Of a stretch of 64,000 nucleotides of DNA, positions 31,976 through 41,287 are shown in pieces; the stretch's first letter is position 1; each line of letters opens with the position of its first letter. The position numbers and the translations under genes were made by a program. A model generated the notes under the pieces. The model made no database searches. It had not been told where the DNA came from and was given only the letters and a program-made list of their open reading frames with translations. The stretch comes from Pseudomonas sp. Irchel 3E13. Its GTDB lineage: Bacteria; Pseudomonadota; Gammaproteobacteria; Pseudomonadales; Pseudomonadaceae. Where the stretch lies: assembly GCF_900187455.1 (NCBI RefSeq), contig NZ_FYDX01000004.1, positions 186,001 to 250,000 on the forward strand, read 5' to 3'.

Positions 31976-32590
31976 TCAGACCAACCGCTCGAAAATCGCC
32001 CCCTCCACCCCCAACACCTCGCCGCTGCTGGAGTAGATCCCCACCCCTGTCTCCCAGACATCCTTGATCCGCCCCTGCGCGCAGCGGATGCGGTAGCTGA
32101 GCTGATACGGCTCGTGCTTGAGCAGCGCGCACTGCACGCAGTACCAGATGTAATCGGCGTACTCATCAAGGATCAGCGAGCCGAAACTGCGCTGCGGGTT
32201 GCTGGTGAGGTAGTCGGCGGGGTAGCCAGTCAGGGGCATGCAGCCGGCGCTGACGTACTCCATGTACCAACTGCGGTCGTTCTTGCCGCGGTAGATCAGG
32301 CCCGGCAGTTCATTCAGCAGGCCAAGGGCGAACGGAATCGGTGCAGCCGGCGCCGTGGTTGCACGCTCAGCGGGCACGCCACGGTGCACCCGTGTCGCCA
32401 GTGCCAGGCGCGATTCCATGCGGAATTTGCGCAACAGGTTACGCACGTAGATTTTCACGGTCCCGTCGCTGATCCCCAGCTCCCGGGCGATCTGCTTGTT
32501 ACTCAGGCCCGCGCCGATCAGCGTCAGGGTCTGGCCCTCGCGCTCGGTGAGTGCGTCCCGGCCGGGCATCGACAGCGTGGCGTTGTCCAT
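31976..32590 (-). CDS. LuxR-type HTH regulator with C-terminal PAS domain
   Basis: A 204-residue regulator using the ATG at 32590, which has AGGAG upstream (an in-frame ATG at 32641 adds 17 residues without support). The HTH lies at the N-terminus (LTEREGQTLTLIGAGLSNKQ, then IARELGISDGTVKIYVRNLL, about 15-60) and a PAS domain follows (about 95-200, with GLIYRGKNDRSWYMEYVSAG and YPADYL). This order is the reverse of most LuxR/NarL proteins, which have sensor first. It is divergent from the dimethylamine monooxygenase operon, so it probably controls methylamine catabolism in response to substrate or redox state. Confidence 0.82.
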   Translation of the reverse strand: MDNATLSMPGRDALTEREGQTLTLIGAGLSNKQIARELGISDGTVKIYVRNLLRKFRMESRLALATRVHRGVPAERATTAPAAPIPFALGLLNELPGLIYRGKNDRSWYMEYVSAGCMPLTGYPADYLTSNPQRSFGSLILDEYADYIWYCVQCALLKHEPYQLSYRIRCAQGRIKDVWETGVGIYSSSGEVLGVEGAIFERLV

Positions 32591-32757
32591 CCCTCTACTC
32601 CTGCAACCCTGGGGAATTGCCTGAGGGATAGCAACTTCCATGCCCTTTCATGGCGACTACTCCTTTTGGCATACCTCCTCTAGCGGATTGAGCGAAATTT
32701 CTTGCGGGGAAATTATTTACCCCACGAAGAAACACGACTTCATCCGCCGAGGTGTCC

Positions 32758-33246
32758 ATGAGCAGTGTCGCCACCGTCCATCCGTTCAGCGTCCCGTGCT
32801 ATCCGGCCAGTCCGTCCCGCCCTGCCATCGATCTGCTGGTGACCCGCGCCAGGGACTCCCAGATAACAGACGAACGCCAATTGGTGCTGACCGACTTCGC
32901 CGACAGCGCCGCCCTGCACCACGCCCTGAGCAGCCGCCTGGCCCAGGCCCGCTGCGGCCTGCGCCTGGAACTGCGCGGCGACGAAGCGTTTATCTGGCCG
33001 CTGCACGCCGTGGCACGGCAAGCCGGCCTGCAAGACGACGAAATCGTCCTCAGCCATGTGCAAGGCAGCCGCCTGGTGTTCTGCGTGCACTGCGCCCGCT
33101 GCCAGCCCGCCAGCCCCGAAGACAGCCTGGTCTGCGGCCACTGCGGTGTGCACCTGGAGGTGCGCCGCCACTTCTCGCAACGGCTGGGCGCCTACCTCGG
33201 CGTCTGCGCCGATGCCGAGCAACCGTTCGCCGAGGTGCGCCCATGA
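32758..33246 (+). CDS. dmmA: Dimethylamine monooxygenase subunit DmmA
   Basis: A 162-residue protein using the ATG at 32758 (a GTG at 32752 is alternative). Its C-terminal ~60 residues contain a compact cysteine cluster (CVHCARCQ, later CGHCGVH) suited to binding a metal or FeS cluster. Position and features fit DmmA, a small subunit of the haem-dependent dimethylamine monooxygenase that converts dimethylamine to methylamine and formaldehyde. Its stop overlaps the start of the reductase (ATGA), so the two are translationally coupled. Identification rests strongly on the two following genes. Confidence 0.72.
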   Translation: MSSVATVHPFSVPCYPASPSRPAIDLLVTRARDSQITDERQLVLTDFADSAALHHALSSRLAQARCGLRLELRGDEAFIWPLHAVARQAGLQDDEIVLSHVQGSRLVFCVHCARCQPASPEDSLVCGHCGVHLEVRRHFSQRLGAYLGVCADAEQPFAEVRP

Positions 33247-34163
33247 TCGACGTCCGTATCGCCGCCATCCGCGAACTCACCCCGGTGATCCGCGAGTACC
33301 GCCTGGAAGCCCTGACCGGCGAGCTGCCCGGTTTCTCCGCCGGCAGCCATGTGCAAGTGCACCTGCCCAATGGCCGGCGCAACGCCTACTCGCTGCTGGG
33401 CGACCCGGCCGACCGGCGCCAGTACCGCATCGCCGTGCGCCATCAGGACGCCTCGCGCGGCGGCTCGCGTTTTATCCATCAGGAAATGAACGCCGGCGAC
33501 CAGCTCGCCATCAGCGCCCCGGCCAATCTCTTCCCGCTGTACAGCAAGGCGCGCCAGCACCTGCTGGTGGCGGCCGGCATCGGCATCACGCCGTTCCTCG
33601 CCCATAGCCGCGAACTGCTGCGCCGTGGCGAAGACTTCGAACTGCATTACGCCTACCGCGCCGGCAGCAGCGATGCCTACCTGACCGAACTGCGCGCGCT
33701 GGTTGGTCCGCGTCTGCATGAATACCCCAGTGGCACCCGGCGCTTGGACCCCGCCGCCCTGCTGCGCGATCGCCCGCTGGGCGCCCACGTCTACAGTTGC
33801 GGCCCGCAATCGCTGTTGCTGGCTATCCAGGAGCAGGCCGCCGCCTTCGGCTGGAGCCCACGCAGGGTGCACAGCGAAGCCTTCGCCGCGGCGCAACCCG
33901 GCCAGCCGTTTCGCGTCGAGCTGCTGCGCAGTGGCCGGCACCTGCAGGTCAGCGCCGAGCAAAGCCTGCTCGAAGCCCTCGAAGCCGCAGGTGTGGAGGT
34001 GCCCAACCTGTGTCGCGGCGGGGTGTGCGGCCAGTGCCAGACGCCGTACCTGAAAGGCGACGTCGAACACCGCGACCACGTTCTCGCCGCCGCCGAGCGC
34101 GCCAGCAGCCTGATGCCCTGCGTATCCCGCGGCTGCGGCAGCCCGATCCTGCTCGATATCTGA
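33243..34163 (+). CDS. dmmB: PDR/VanB-family reductase, DMA monooxygenase electron-transfer subunit
   Basis: A 306-residue flavin reductase with C-terminal plant-type 2Fe-2S ferredoxin. The N half binds FMN/FAD (RRNAYSLLGDPA near 43-54, a phthalate-dioxygenase-reductase-like RxYSL) and NAD(P)H (AAGIGITPFLAHSREL near 112). The ferredoxin ligands lie in LCRGGVCGQCQT near 258-269, with a fourth Cys in LMPCVSRG. It passes electrons from NAD(P)H to the oxygenase subunit encoded next. The subunit letter is assigned by analogy with the dmmDABC operon and could differ in other naming schemes. Confidence 0.82.
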   Translation: MIDVRIAAIRELTPVIREYRLEALTGELPGFSAGSHVQVHLPNGRRNAYSLLGDPADRRQYRIAVRHQDASRGGSRFIHQEMNAGDQLAISAPANLFPLYSKARQHLLVAAGIGITPFLAHSRELLRRGEDFELHYAYRAGSSDAYLTELRALVGPRLHEYPSGTRRLDPAALLRDRPLGAHVYSCGPQSLLLAIQEQAAAFGWSPRRVHSEAFAAAQPGQPFRVELLRSGRHLQVSAEQSLLEALEAAGVEVPNLCRGGVCGQCQTPYLKGDVEHRDHVLAAAERASSLMPCVSRGCGSPILLDI

Positions 34164-34181
34164 CCCCGGAGACGCCACGCC

Positions 34182-35198
34182 ATGACCCTGACTTTCACGC
34201 CGAACGAAACCTACCGGGACGACTTCAGTTTCCACAACAGCGCGGCGGCCATCGCCCGCTTTCCCTTCCCGTTCCCCGAAGACCAGTACATGTACTCGGT
34301 GAACATCGAGCCGGCGGTGTCCCGCGATCCGGGTTCGGTGTTCGAACACACCTTCGATGTGGACGAGCACTACGTCTCGGAAATGGCCGAGCGCGCCCGG
34401 GTGCTGGAACAGGACCCGGAGCGCTGCATGGTCATGCCGCACATGGTGCCGGCGGCCTGGGACATCCTCGAAGTGCTGATGGAACACCTCGCCCGCGACT
34501 ACCCGGAACACTTTCAACTGACCCGCCACGGCGACGCCTGGCACTGGCGCAACCTGGCGCTCGGTATCGACCAGCGCTTCACCTACGGCGACCCGACCAC
34601 CCTGCCCTGCGAACCACTGGAATACATCACCCGGCAGATGCAGGGCGATTTCGCCCTGCTCGACCAGCGCGACAACGACCTGTTCATGGACGCCGGCATG
34701 GTCACCTGCCCGGCGGACTGGTCGCTGCGCTTCGACGCCGGCATGAGTTTCAAGCAATGGCATTCGCCGGTGCCGATCGCCAACCAGATGGGCGTATTCG
34801 ACCGCGCCCTCAAGTACCTGGTGAACATCCAGGTCGGCCAGCCGGTGCGCCGGCTGAACTGGACCCTAACCATCAATCCGCGCCTGGACACCTCGCCCGA
34901 AACCTTCCATCAGTGGGGCAGCGATCGCGGCAAGGTCACCGCCGACAACGCCGGCGAGCTGGTGCACCTGCGCGTGGAGCTGCAACTGATGCTGCGGCTG
35001 CCGCGCTCCAACGCGCTGCTGTTCGGCATCCGCACCTACCTGATCAGCCTGGATGAGCTGGTCACCAACCCGGCCTGGGCGCAGCGCCTGCACCGGGTGA
35101 TCCGCGACCTGCCCGAGGCCATCGCCGACTACAAAGGCATGACCCGTTACCGCCAGCCGCTGGTCCAGTGGCTGAGCCGCTTCGACCCCGAAGCCTGA
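34182..35198 (+). CDS. dmmC: Haem-dependent oxidative N-demethylase (DUF3445), DMA monooxygenase catalytic subunit
   Basis: A 338-residue DUF3445 protein, the family now described as haem-dependent oxidative N-demethylase. Recognisable segments are FPEDQYMYSVNIEP, the MPHMVPAAWDILEVLMEHLA region, ALLDQRDNDLFMDAGMVTCP (about 165-185) and NWTLTINPRLDTSPETFHQW, then LRVELQLMLRLPRSNALLFG. It would oxidise dimethylamine to methylamine plus formaldehyde using electrons from the upstream reductase. It starts 18 bp after the reductase stop and is followed by a GcvT-like gene, matching known dmm operons. Confidence 0.82.
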   Translation: MTLTFTPNETYRDDFSFHNSAAAIARFPFPFPEDQYMYSVNIEPAVSRDPGSVFEHTFDVDEHYVSEMAERARVLEQDPERCMVMPHMVPAAWDILEVLMEHLARDYPEHFQLTRHGDAWHWRNLALGIDQRFTYGDPTTLPCEPLEYITRQMQGDFALLDQRDNDLFMDAGMVTCPADWSLRFDAGMSFKQWHSPVPIANQMGVFDRALKYLVNIQVGQPVRRLNWTLTINPRLDTSPETFHQWGSDRGKVTADNAGELVHLRVELQLMLRLPRSNALLFGIRTYLISLDELVTNPAWAQRLHRVIRDLPEAIADYKGMTRYRQPLVQWLSRFDPEA

Positions 35199-35226
35199 CC
35201 CCGATTCATCACAAGAGGAATTTCCC

Positions 35227-36357
35227 ATGAGTAACTCATGGCGCATCAGCGCGCTCCGCGAACGCCACCTGGCCCTTGGTTCGAAGCTGGAAGACTGGAA
35301 CGGCATGGGCACCGCCTGGACCTACGCCAGCGACCTGGCCGATCACCACGAGGCCATTCGCACCCACGCCGGCTTGATGGACGTGTCCGGGCTGAAAAAG
35401 GTCCACTACGTCGGGCCCCATGCCGAAAGCCTGCTGCAGTACGCGACCACACGGGATATCGCGAAGCTCTATCCGGGCAAATCGGTGTACGCCAGCCTGC
35501 TGGATGAGGACGGCACCTTCGCCGATGACTGCATCGTCTACCGCACCGGGCCCAACGCCTTCATGGTGGTGCACGGCGCCGGCATCGGCCACGAAATGCT
35601 GATCCGCTCGGCCCAGGGCCGCCAGGTCGCGGTGCTGTTCGACGACGACCTCCACGACCTGTCGCTGCAAGGGCCCAAGGCGGTGGACTTCCTCGCCGAA
35701 CACGTTCCCGGCATCCGCGACCTGCCGTACTTCCACCACCTGCAAACCAAGCTGTTCGACCGCCCGGTGATGATCTCCCGCACCGGCTACACCGGCGAGC
35801 GCGGCTACGAGATCTTCTGCAAGGCCGCCGACGCCCCGCTGATCTGGGACAGCATCCTGGAAAAAGGCCAGGGCCACGGCATCATCCCGTGCGCCTTCAC
35901 CGCCCTCGACTGGCTGCGGGTCGAGAGCTACCTGCTGTTCTTCCCCTACGACAACTCGCAGATGTACCCCTTCGCCGACCAGAAAGCCGGCGACACCCTC
36001 TGGGAGCTCGGCCTGGACTTCACCGTGTCACCCGGCAAGCGCGACTTTCGCGGTGCCGGCGAGCATTACCGGCGCCAGGGCCAGGAGCGCTTCAAGATCT
36101 TCGGCGTGCTGCTCGACGGCCATAGCGCCGCGCAGAACGGCGACACCCTCTGGCACGACGGTCGTCAGGTCGGCGTGATCACCTGCGCCATGTACTCGCG
36201 CCTGACCGAACGCGCCATGGCCATCGCCCGCGTCGAGCCGCACATCGCCAGCCAGGGCCTGCCCCTGGAAGTACGCGGCAGCCTCGTCGCCAAGGCCATC
36301 GCCCACAGCCTGCCGTTCGACGATCCCGAGAAGAAAAAGCGCACCGCCAAAGGCTGA
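35227..36357 (+). CDS. dmmD: GcvT-like aminomethyltransferase (DmmD-type)
   Basis: A 376-residue folate-binding protein of the glycine-cleavage T family: LMDVSGLKKVHYVGPHAESL near 51-70, the SLQGPKAVDFL segment, SRTGYTGERGYEIF near 180, and a C-terminal domain with MYSRLTERAMAIARVEP. It likely captures the formaldehyde released by the N-demethylase as methylene-tetrahydrofolate. It sits between the demethylase subunit and purU, matching a C1-salvage role. A free-standing glycine cleavage role is unlikely because GcvH and GcvP are absent. Confidence 0.78.
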   Translation: MSNSWRISALRERHLALGSKLEDWNGMGTAWTYASDLADHHEAIRTHAGLMDVSGLKKVHYVGPHAESLLQYATTRDIAKLYPGKSVYASLLDEDGTFADDCIVYRTGPNAFMVVHGAGIGHEMLIRSAQGRQVAVLFDDDLHDLSLQGPKAVDFLAEHVPGIRDLPYFHHLQTKLFDRPVMISRTGYTGERGYEIFCKAADAPLIWDSILEKGQGHGIIPCAFTALDWLRVESYLLFFPYDNSQMYPFADQKAGDTLWELGLDFTVSPGKRDFRGAGEHYRRQGQERFKIFGVLLDGHSAAQNGDTLWHDGRQVGVITCAMYSRLTERAMAIARVEPHIASQGLPLEVRGSLVAKAIAHSLPFDDPEKKKRTAKG

Positions 36358-36392
36358 ACGCTTCCGACCTTGCCTGCACGAGAACCACCGAC

Positions 36393-37247
36393 ATGACCCA
36401 CTACATCCTCAAGATCAGCTGCCCGGCAACCTCCGGCATCGTCGCGGCGGTCACCACCTACCTGGCGGGCCGCGAGTGCTACATCAGCGAACTCGCGCAG
36501 TTCGACGACGAACTTGCCGGGCGCTTCTTCATGCGCGCGGTGTTCCGCTTCAACGACGGCGTCAAGCCCGACCTGGACGCCCTGCGCCAGGGCTTCGTCG
36601 ACGTCGCCGTGCCCTTCGCCATGGACTGGGACCTGTTCGAAGGCAACCGGCCGATGCCGGTGCTGCTGATGGTCAGCAAATACGACCACTGCCTGGCCGA
36701 CCTGCTCTATCGCCACCAGAAAGGCGAGATGGACATGCGCATCACCGCCATCGTCTCCAACCACCTCGACCTGCGGCCGATGGCCGAGCGCGAGGGCATC
36801 CGCTTCGTCTACCTGCCGGTGACCAAAGACACCAAGACGCAGCAGGAAGCCGCGCTGCTGCAACTGGTGGAAGAGACCGGCACCGAGCTGGTGGTGCTGG
36901 CGCGCTACATGCAGATTCTGTCCGATGACCTGTGCCGGCAACTGTCTGGCCGGGCGATCAATATCCACCACTCGTTCCTGCCCGGGTTCAAGGGCGCCAA
37001 GCCCTATCACCAGGCCTACGCCCGCGGCGTCAAGCTGATCGGCGCCACCGCGCACTACGTCACCTCCGACCTCGACGAGGGCCCGATCATCGAACAGGAA
37101 GTGCAGCGCGTGGACCACGCCTGGCTGCCCGACGACCTGGTCAGCATCGGCCGCGATACCGAGACCGTGGCCCTGTCCCGCGCCGTGAAATACCACCTGC
37201 AACACCGGGTGTTTCTCAACGGCGAACGGACCGTGATTTTCCGCTGA
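36393..37247 (+). CDS. purU: Formyltetrahydrofolate deformylase PurU
   Basis: A 284-residue enzyme with an N-terminal ACT domain (ILKISCPATSGIVAAVTTYL) and a C-terminal formyltransferase-like hydrolase domain; NIHHSFLPGFKGAKPYHQAY (about 191-210) holds the catalytic His and SF.P.F motif, with the essential Asp in TSDLDEGPIIEQE. It releases formate and THF from 10-formyl-THF. Beside the methylamine genes it would clear C1 units drawn from demethylation, keeping THF available. It lies 35 bp after the GcvT-like gene, so probably in one operon. Confidence 0.92.
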   Translation: MTHYILKISCPATSGIVAAVTTYLAGRECYISELAQFDDELAGRFFMRAVFRFNDGVKPDLDALRQGFVDVAVPFAMDWDLFEGNRPMPVLLMVSKYDHCLADLLYRHQKGEMDMRITAIVSNHLDLRPMAEREGIRFVYLPVTKDTKTQQEAALLQLVEETGTELVVLARYMQILSDDLCRQLSGRAINIHHSFLPGFKGAKPYHQAYARGVKLIGATAHYVTSDLDEGPIIEQEVQRVDHAWLPDDLVSIGRDTETVALSRAVKYHLQHRVFLNGERTVIFR

Positions 37248-37276
37248 TACCGCGCGCCACACGAGCGATGCAAAAC

Positions 37277-37389
37277 CTGTAGGAGCGAGCTTGCTCGCGA
37301 AGGGCCCTCACTGACCGGCCTGGACAGTTTCAGTTGCCGAGGCTGGGGCTGCGTTGCAACGACCTTCGCGAGCGAGCTCGCTCCTACAG
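37277..37389. repeat. REPIN: two REP sequences in opposite orientation
   Basis: CTGTAGGAGCGAGCTTGCTC (from 37277) and its inverted counterpart ending CGAGCTCGCTCCTACAG (to 37389), 59 bp apart. This is the common REP type of fluorescent pseudomonads and lies between purU and tmm. Confidence 0.85.
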
Positions 37390-37445
37390 AACCCCTTGAA
37401 CCAACAAGTGATGTTCTTCCGAGAAAACTCACATGGAGTACCCCC

Positions 37446-38843
37446 ATGAAACTGCGTGTTGCCATCATCGGCGCCGGCCCCTGCGGCCTGGCCCAGTTGC
37501 GTGCCTTCCAGTCGGCCCATGCCCAGGGCGCCGAGATTCCCGAACTGGTCTGTTTCGAAAAACAGGCGGACTGGGGCGGCATGTGGAACTACACCTGGCG
37601 CACCGGCCTGGACGAACACGGCGAGCCGGTCCACGGCAGCATGTACCGCTACCTTTGGTCCAACGGGCCGAAGGAATGCCTGGAATTCGCCGACTACAGT
37701 TTCGACGAGCACTTCGGCCGGCCCATGGGTTCCTACCCGCCGCGCGAGGTGCTGTGGGATTACATCCAGGGCCGCGTGGAAAAAGCCGGCGTCCGCCCGT
37801 GGATCCGCTTCAACACCGCCGTGCGCGACGTGCATTTCGACGCCGAGAGCCAGACCTTCAGCGTCACCGCCCACAACTACGCGCAAGACCTGACCTACAG
37901 CGAAACCTTCGATTACGTGGTGGTCGCCAGCGGCCACTTCTCCACGCCCAACGTGCCCTGCTTCCCCGGCTTCGAGAGCTTCGCCGGCCGCGTACTGCAC
38001 GCCCACGACTTCCGCGATGCCCTGGAATTTCGCGGCAAGGACGTTCTTATCGTCGGCGGCAGCTACTCGGCCGAAGACATCGGCTCGCAATGCTTCAAGT
38101 ACGGCGCCCGCAGCATCACCAGTTGCTACCGCAGCGCACCGATGGGTTACCAGTGGCCGGAGAACTGGGAAGAAAAACCGCTGCTCACCCATGTCAAAGG
38201 CAGCACCGCATTCTTCATCGACGGCAGCAGCAAACACGTCGACGCGATCATCCTCTGCACCGGCTACAAGCACCACTTCCCGTTCCTGCCGGAAGAACTG
38301 CGCTTGAAAACCGGCAACCGCCTGTGGCCGCTGAACCTCTACAAAGGCGTGTTCTGGGAGCAGAACCCGCGGCTGATCTACCTCGGCATGCAGGACCAGT
38401 GGTACAGCTTCAACATGTTCGACGCCCAGGCCTGGTACGCCCGCGACGTGATCCTCGGGCGCCTCGCCCTGCCCGACCCGCAACGGATGCAGGCCGAAGA
38501 CCTGGCCTGGCGCGAGACAGAAGAAAAACTCGAAACCGCCCAGCAGATGTTCGAGTTCCAGGGTGAGTACATCCGCCAGTTGATCGAGGCCACCGACTAC
38601 CCGAGTTTCGACATCGCCGCAGTGAACGAAACCTTCCTGAAATGGAAGAAAGACAAGTACGAAAACATCATGGGCTACCGCGACAAATGCCACCGTTCAC
38701 TGATCACCGGCACCCTCGCCACGCCGCACCACACCCCTTGGCTGGAAGCGCTGGACGATTCCCTGGCGGCCTACCTGGCCGATGACCCGCGCAGTGCGTT
38801 GAAGACGCCGGACCCGGTCCCCGGCGCGATGACCCCCTCGTAA
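37446..38843 (+). CDS. tmm: Trimethylamine monooxygenase (flavin-containing monooxygenase)
   Basis: A 465-residue class B flavin monooxygenase closely resembling bacterial Tmm, which oxidises trimethylamine to TMAO with NADPH and O2. FAD motif GAGPCG is at 9-14, followed by the family-typical [20 protein letters not shown]; the NADPH motif [13 protein letters not shown] is near 204 and the FMO fingerprint is [11 protein letters not shown] near 181. [18 protein letters not shown] and [19 protein letters not shown] are also characteristic. It is followed 30 bp later by the TMAO demethylase gene, so the pair makes dimethylamine for the dmm operon. Confidence 0.93.
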   Translation: MKLRVAIIGAGPCGLAQLRAFQSAHAQGAEIPELVCFEKQADWGGMWNYTWRTGLDEHGEPVHGSMYRYLWSNGPKECLEFADYSFDEHFGRPMGSYPPREVLWDYIQGRVEKAGVRPWIRFNTAVRDVHFDAESQTFSVTAHNYAQDLTYSETFDYVVVASGHFSTPNVPCFPGFESFAGRVLHAHDFRDALEFRGKDVLIVGGSYSAEDIGSQCFKYGARSITSCYRSAPMGYQWPENWEEKPLLTHVKGSTAFFIDGSSKHVDAIILCTGYKHHFPFLPEELRLKTGNRLWPLNLYKGVFWEQNPRLIYLGMQDQWYSFNMFDAQAWYARDVILGRLALPDPQRMQAEDLAWRETEEKLETAQQMFEFQGEYIRQLIEATDYPSFDIAAVNETFLKWKKDKYENIMGYRDKCHRSLITGTLATPHHTPWLEALDDSLAAYLADDPRSALKTPDPVPGAMTPS

Positions 38844-38873
38844 GCGCGCAACCCCTCAGCCAAGGAGCCTTGC

Positions 38874-41216
38874 ATGCAAAACCCCGTGATATCCCGGCCG
38901 CTAGAGCCGGCGCTGTTCGCCCGCGCGGCGAGCCTGGAACGCCACCGCGTCGCCCCCGGCGGCTTGACGGTGATTGGCCTTGAACCGGGCGACCGGCTGG
39001 AGGTGATCGACCTCGAAGGCGACCAGCGCGCCGAGTTGCTGGCCTTCGCCGGCAGCCGCCCGGCGCTGGGCGCCCTCGGCCTGCGGCCAAGCCCCGACAC
39101 CGGTTTCATCAGCCACCTGCTGCACGACGGCAGCCGCGAAGCCGCGTACATGACCGAGGGCCTGGTGCGGCGCGGTATCGACTGCCGGCACCTGCCGGAG
39201 GCCGCGCGACTGTGGCCCGCCGGCACGCCGGCTAATCACAGCCGCCGCTTCCATGCCGCCGAGGCGCTGCTGGTGATGGTGGCCGCGCCCGGCGGGCCGA
39301 TCGCCGTCGACAGCCAGGCGCGGGCCAGCGAGCTGCGCCTGCTGATCCACCGGGCCAATCCGCGCAAAGCCCTGGCGCCGCCGCTGCCCGCACCGCTGGG
39401 CGAGGTGGTGGACGAGTTCACCATTCGCCCAGGCTCGGCGCGGGACTATGCGGTACGTGCCGGCCAGTACATCCAGGTGCTGGACGTCGCCGGGCGGCAG
39501 TGCTCGGACTTCGTCGCCTTCGACCGTCGCGGCCTGGACGCCGGCCGCGAAATCGACCTCGACCCGACCGTGACCCGCACCCTCAACGGCAGCGCCTATC
39601 CAGGGCCCGGCCTGTATAGCCGCTTCTACGACCGCAACCTGCAACCGATGCTGGAAGTGGTGCGCGACACCGTGGGCCGCCACGACACCTTCGCCCTGGC
39701 CTGCACCGCGCGCTACTACGAGGCGCAGGGGTACTTCGGCCATGACAACTGCAGCGACAACCTCAGCCGTGCCCTCGCCGCCCACGGCGTGACAGGTCGC
39801 CCCGGCTGGCCGGCGATCAATTTCTTCTTCAACACCGGGGTCGACGCCCACCAGCACCTGACCCTCGACGAACCCTGGTCGCGCCCCGGCGACTACGTGC
39901 TGCTGCGTGCCATGACCGACCTGGTCTGCGCCAGCAGTTCCTGCCCGGACGACATCGACCCGGCCAACGGCTGGCTGCCCACCGACATCCATATCCGTGT
40001 GTATAGCGAAAAGGAGCGTTTCAGTATCGCCATGGCCACTCGAAAAACGCCCGACGCCGACCCGGTGCTGACCCGCGAAAGCGGCTTCCACCCCGGCACC
40101 TCCGCCCTCACCCGCCAGTTCAGCGAATACCGCGGCTTCTGGACCCCGACCCAGTTCGACGGCTACGGCACCCTCGCCGAATACCACGGTTGCCGCGAAC
40201 GCGTGGCGGTGATGGACCTCTCCGCCCTGCGCAAATTCGACGTGCTCGGCCCCGACGCCGAAGCCTTGCTCGATCACTGCCTGACCCGCGACGTGCGCAA
40301 GCTGGCGGTGGGTCAGGTGGTCTACAGCGCGATGTGCTACGACCACGGCGGCATGCTCGACGACGGCACCCTGCTGCGCCTGGGCGCCGATGCCTTCCGC
40401 TGGATCGGCGGCGAAGACCACGCCGGCGACTGGCTGCGCGAGCAGGCGGCGAAGCTGGGCATGAAGGTGTGGGTCAAAAGCGCCTCGGAACAGATCCACA
40501 ACATCGCCGTGCAAGGCCCGCTGGCCCGTGCCCTGCTCAAGGAGATGATCTGGACCCCGGGCACCCAGCCGAAACTCGAAGACCTCGGCTGGTTCCGCTT
40601 CCTCACCGGGCGCCTGGACGACTACAACGGCCCGCCGCTGATGGTCTCGCGCACCGGCTACACCGGCGAACTGGGCTATGAAATCTGGTGCCACCCCAGC
40701 GACGCCCTGCGCGTGTGGAACCGTGTCTGGGAGCTGGGCGACCCGCTGGGGTTGGTCCCCCTCGGCCTGGCGGCACTGGACATGCTGCGCATCGAAGCCG
40801 GGCTGATCTTTGCCGGCTACGAATTCTGCGACCAGACCGATCCGTTCGAGGCCGGCATCGGCTTCTGCGTGCCGCTGAAAAGCAAGCAGGCCGACTTTAT
40901 CGGCCGCGAAGCCCTGCTGCGCCGGGCCGCCCATCCGCAGCAGAAGCTGGTGGGCCTGGAACTGGACGGCAACGAACCGGCGGCCCATGGCGATTGCGTG
41001 CGGGTCGGCCGGGCCCAGGTCGGGGTGATCACCAGCGCCACCCGTTCGCCGGTGCTGGGCAAGAACATCGCCCTGTGCCGCCTCGACGTCGCCCACTGCG
41101 AGCCGGGCACCCGCGTCGAAGTGGGCAAGCTCGACGGCCAGCAGAAGCGCATCGGCGCAACCGTAGCCGCCGGCACCGTGGCCTATGACCCGGACAAAAG
41201 CCGGGTGCGGGCGTGA
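38874..41216 (+). CDS. tdm: TMAO demethylase (DUF1989-GcvT fusion)
   Basis: A 780-residue two-domain protein. The N-terminal half (to about 385) is a DUF1989-type metal-binding region with candidate cysteine ligands in GRQCSDFVAFD, HDNCSDNL and CASSSCPDDIDP; the C-terminal half (about 400-775) is a GcvT-like folate-binding domain with ALRKFDVLGPDAEALLDHCL, IAVQGPLARALL and SRTGYTGELGYEIW. This architecture is that of bacterial Tdm, which splits TMAO to dimethylamine and formaldehyde and channels the latter to THF. Its place after tmm and near dmm genes supports the call. Confidence 0.9.
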   Translation: MQNPVISRPLEPALFARAASLERHRVAPGGLTVIGLEPGDRLEVIDLEGDQRAELLAFAGSRPALGALGLRPSPDTGFISHLLHDGSREAAYMTEGLVRRGIDCRHLPEAARLWPAGTPANHSRRFHAAEALLVMVAAPGGPIAVDSQARASELRLLIHRANPRKALAPPLPAPLGEVVDEFTIRPGSARDYAVRAGQYIQVLDVAGRQCSDFVAFDRRGLDAGREIDLDPTVTRTLNGSAYPGPGLYSRFYDRNLQPMLEVVRDTVGRHDTFALACTARYYEAQGYFGHDNCSDNLSRALAAHGVTGRPGWPAINFFFNTGVDAHQHLTLDEPWSRPGDYVLLRAMTDLVCASSSCPDDIDPANGWLPTDIHIRVYSEKERFSIAMATRKTPDADPVLTRESGFHPGTSALTRQFSEYRGFWTPTQFDGYGTLAEYHGCRERVAVMDLSALRKFDVLGPDAEALLDHCLTRDVRKLAVGQVVYSAMCYDHGGMLDDGTLLRLGADAFRWIGGEDHAGDWLREQAAKLGMKVWVKSASEQIHNIAVQGPLARALLKEMIWTPGTQPKLEDLGWFRFLTGRLDDYNGPPLMVSRTGYTGELGYEIWCHPSDALRVWNRVWELGDPLGLVPLGLAALDMLRIEAGLIFAGYEFCDQTDPFEAGIGFCVPLKSKQADFIGREALLRRAAHPQQKLVGLELDGNEPAAHGDCVRVGRAQVGVITSATRSPVLGKNIALCRLDVAHCEPGTRVEVGKLDGQQKRIGATVAAGTVAYDPDKSRVRA

Positions 41217-41287
41217 GGACGAAACTGGAGGAGAAATTGCTAGGTGTAAGTCGAGGGACTGTCCCCACCGTCAAGGAGTAGCGAGCG

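Noticed and set aside
32641..32757. Sigma-54 promoter for the dmm operon
   Set aside because: TTGGCATACC is present at about 32667, but the -12 GC is missing at the required distance.
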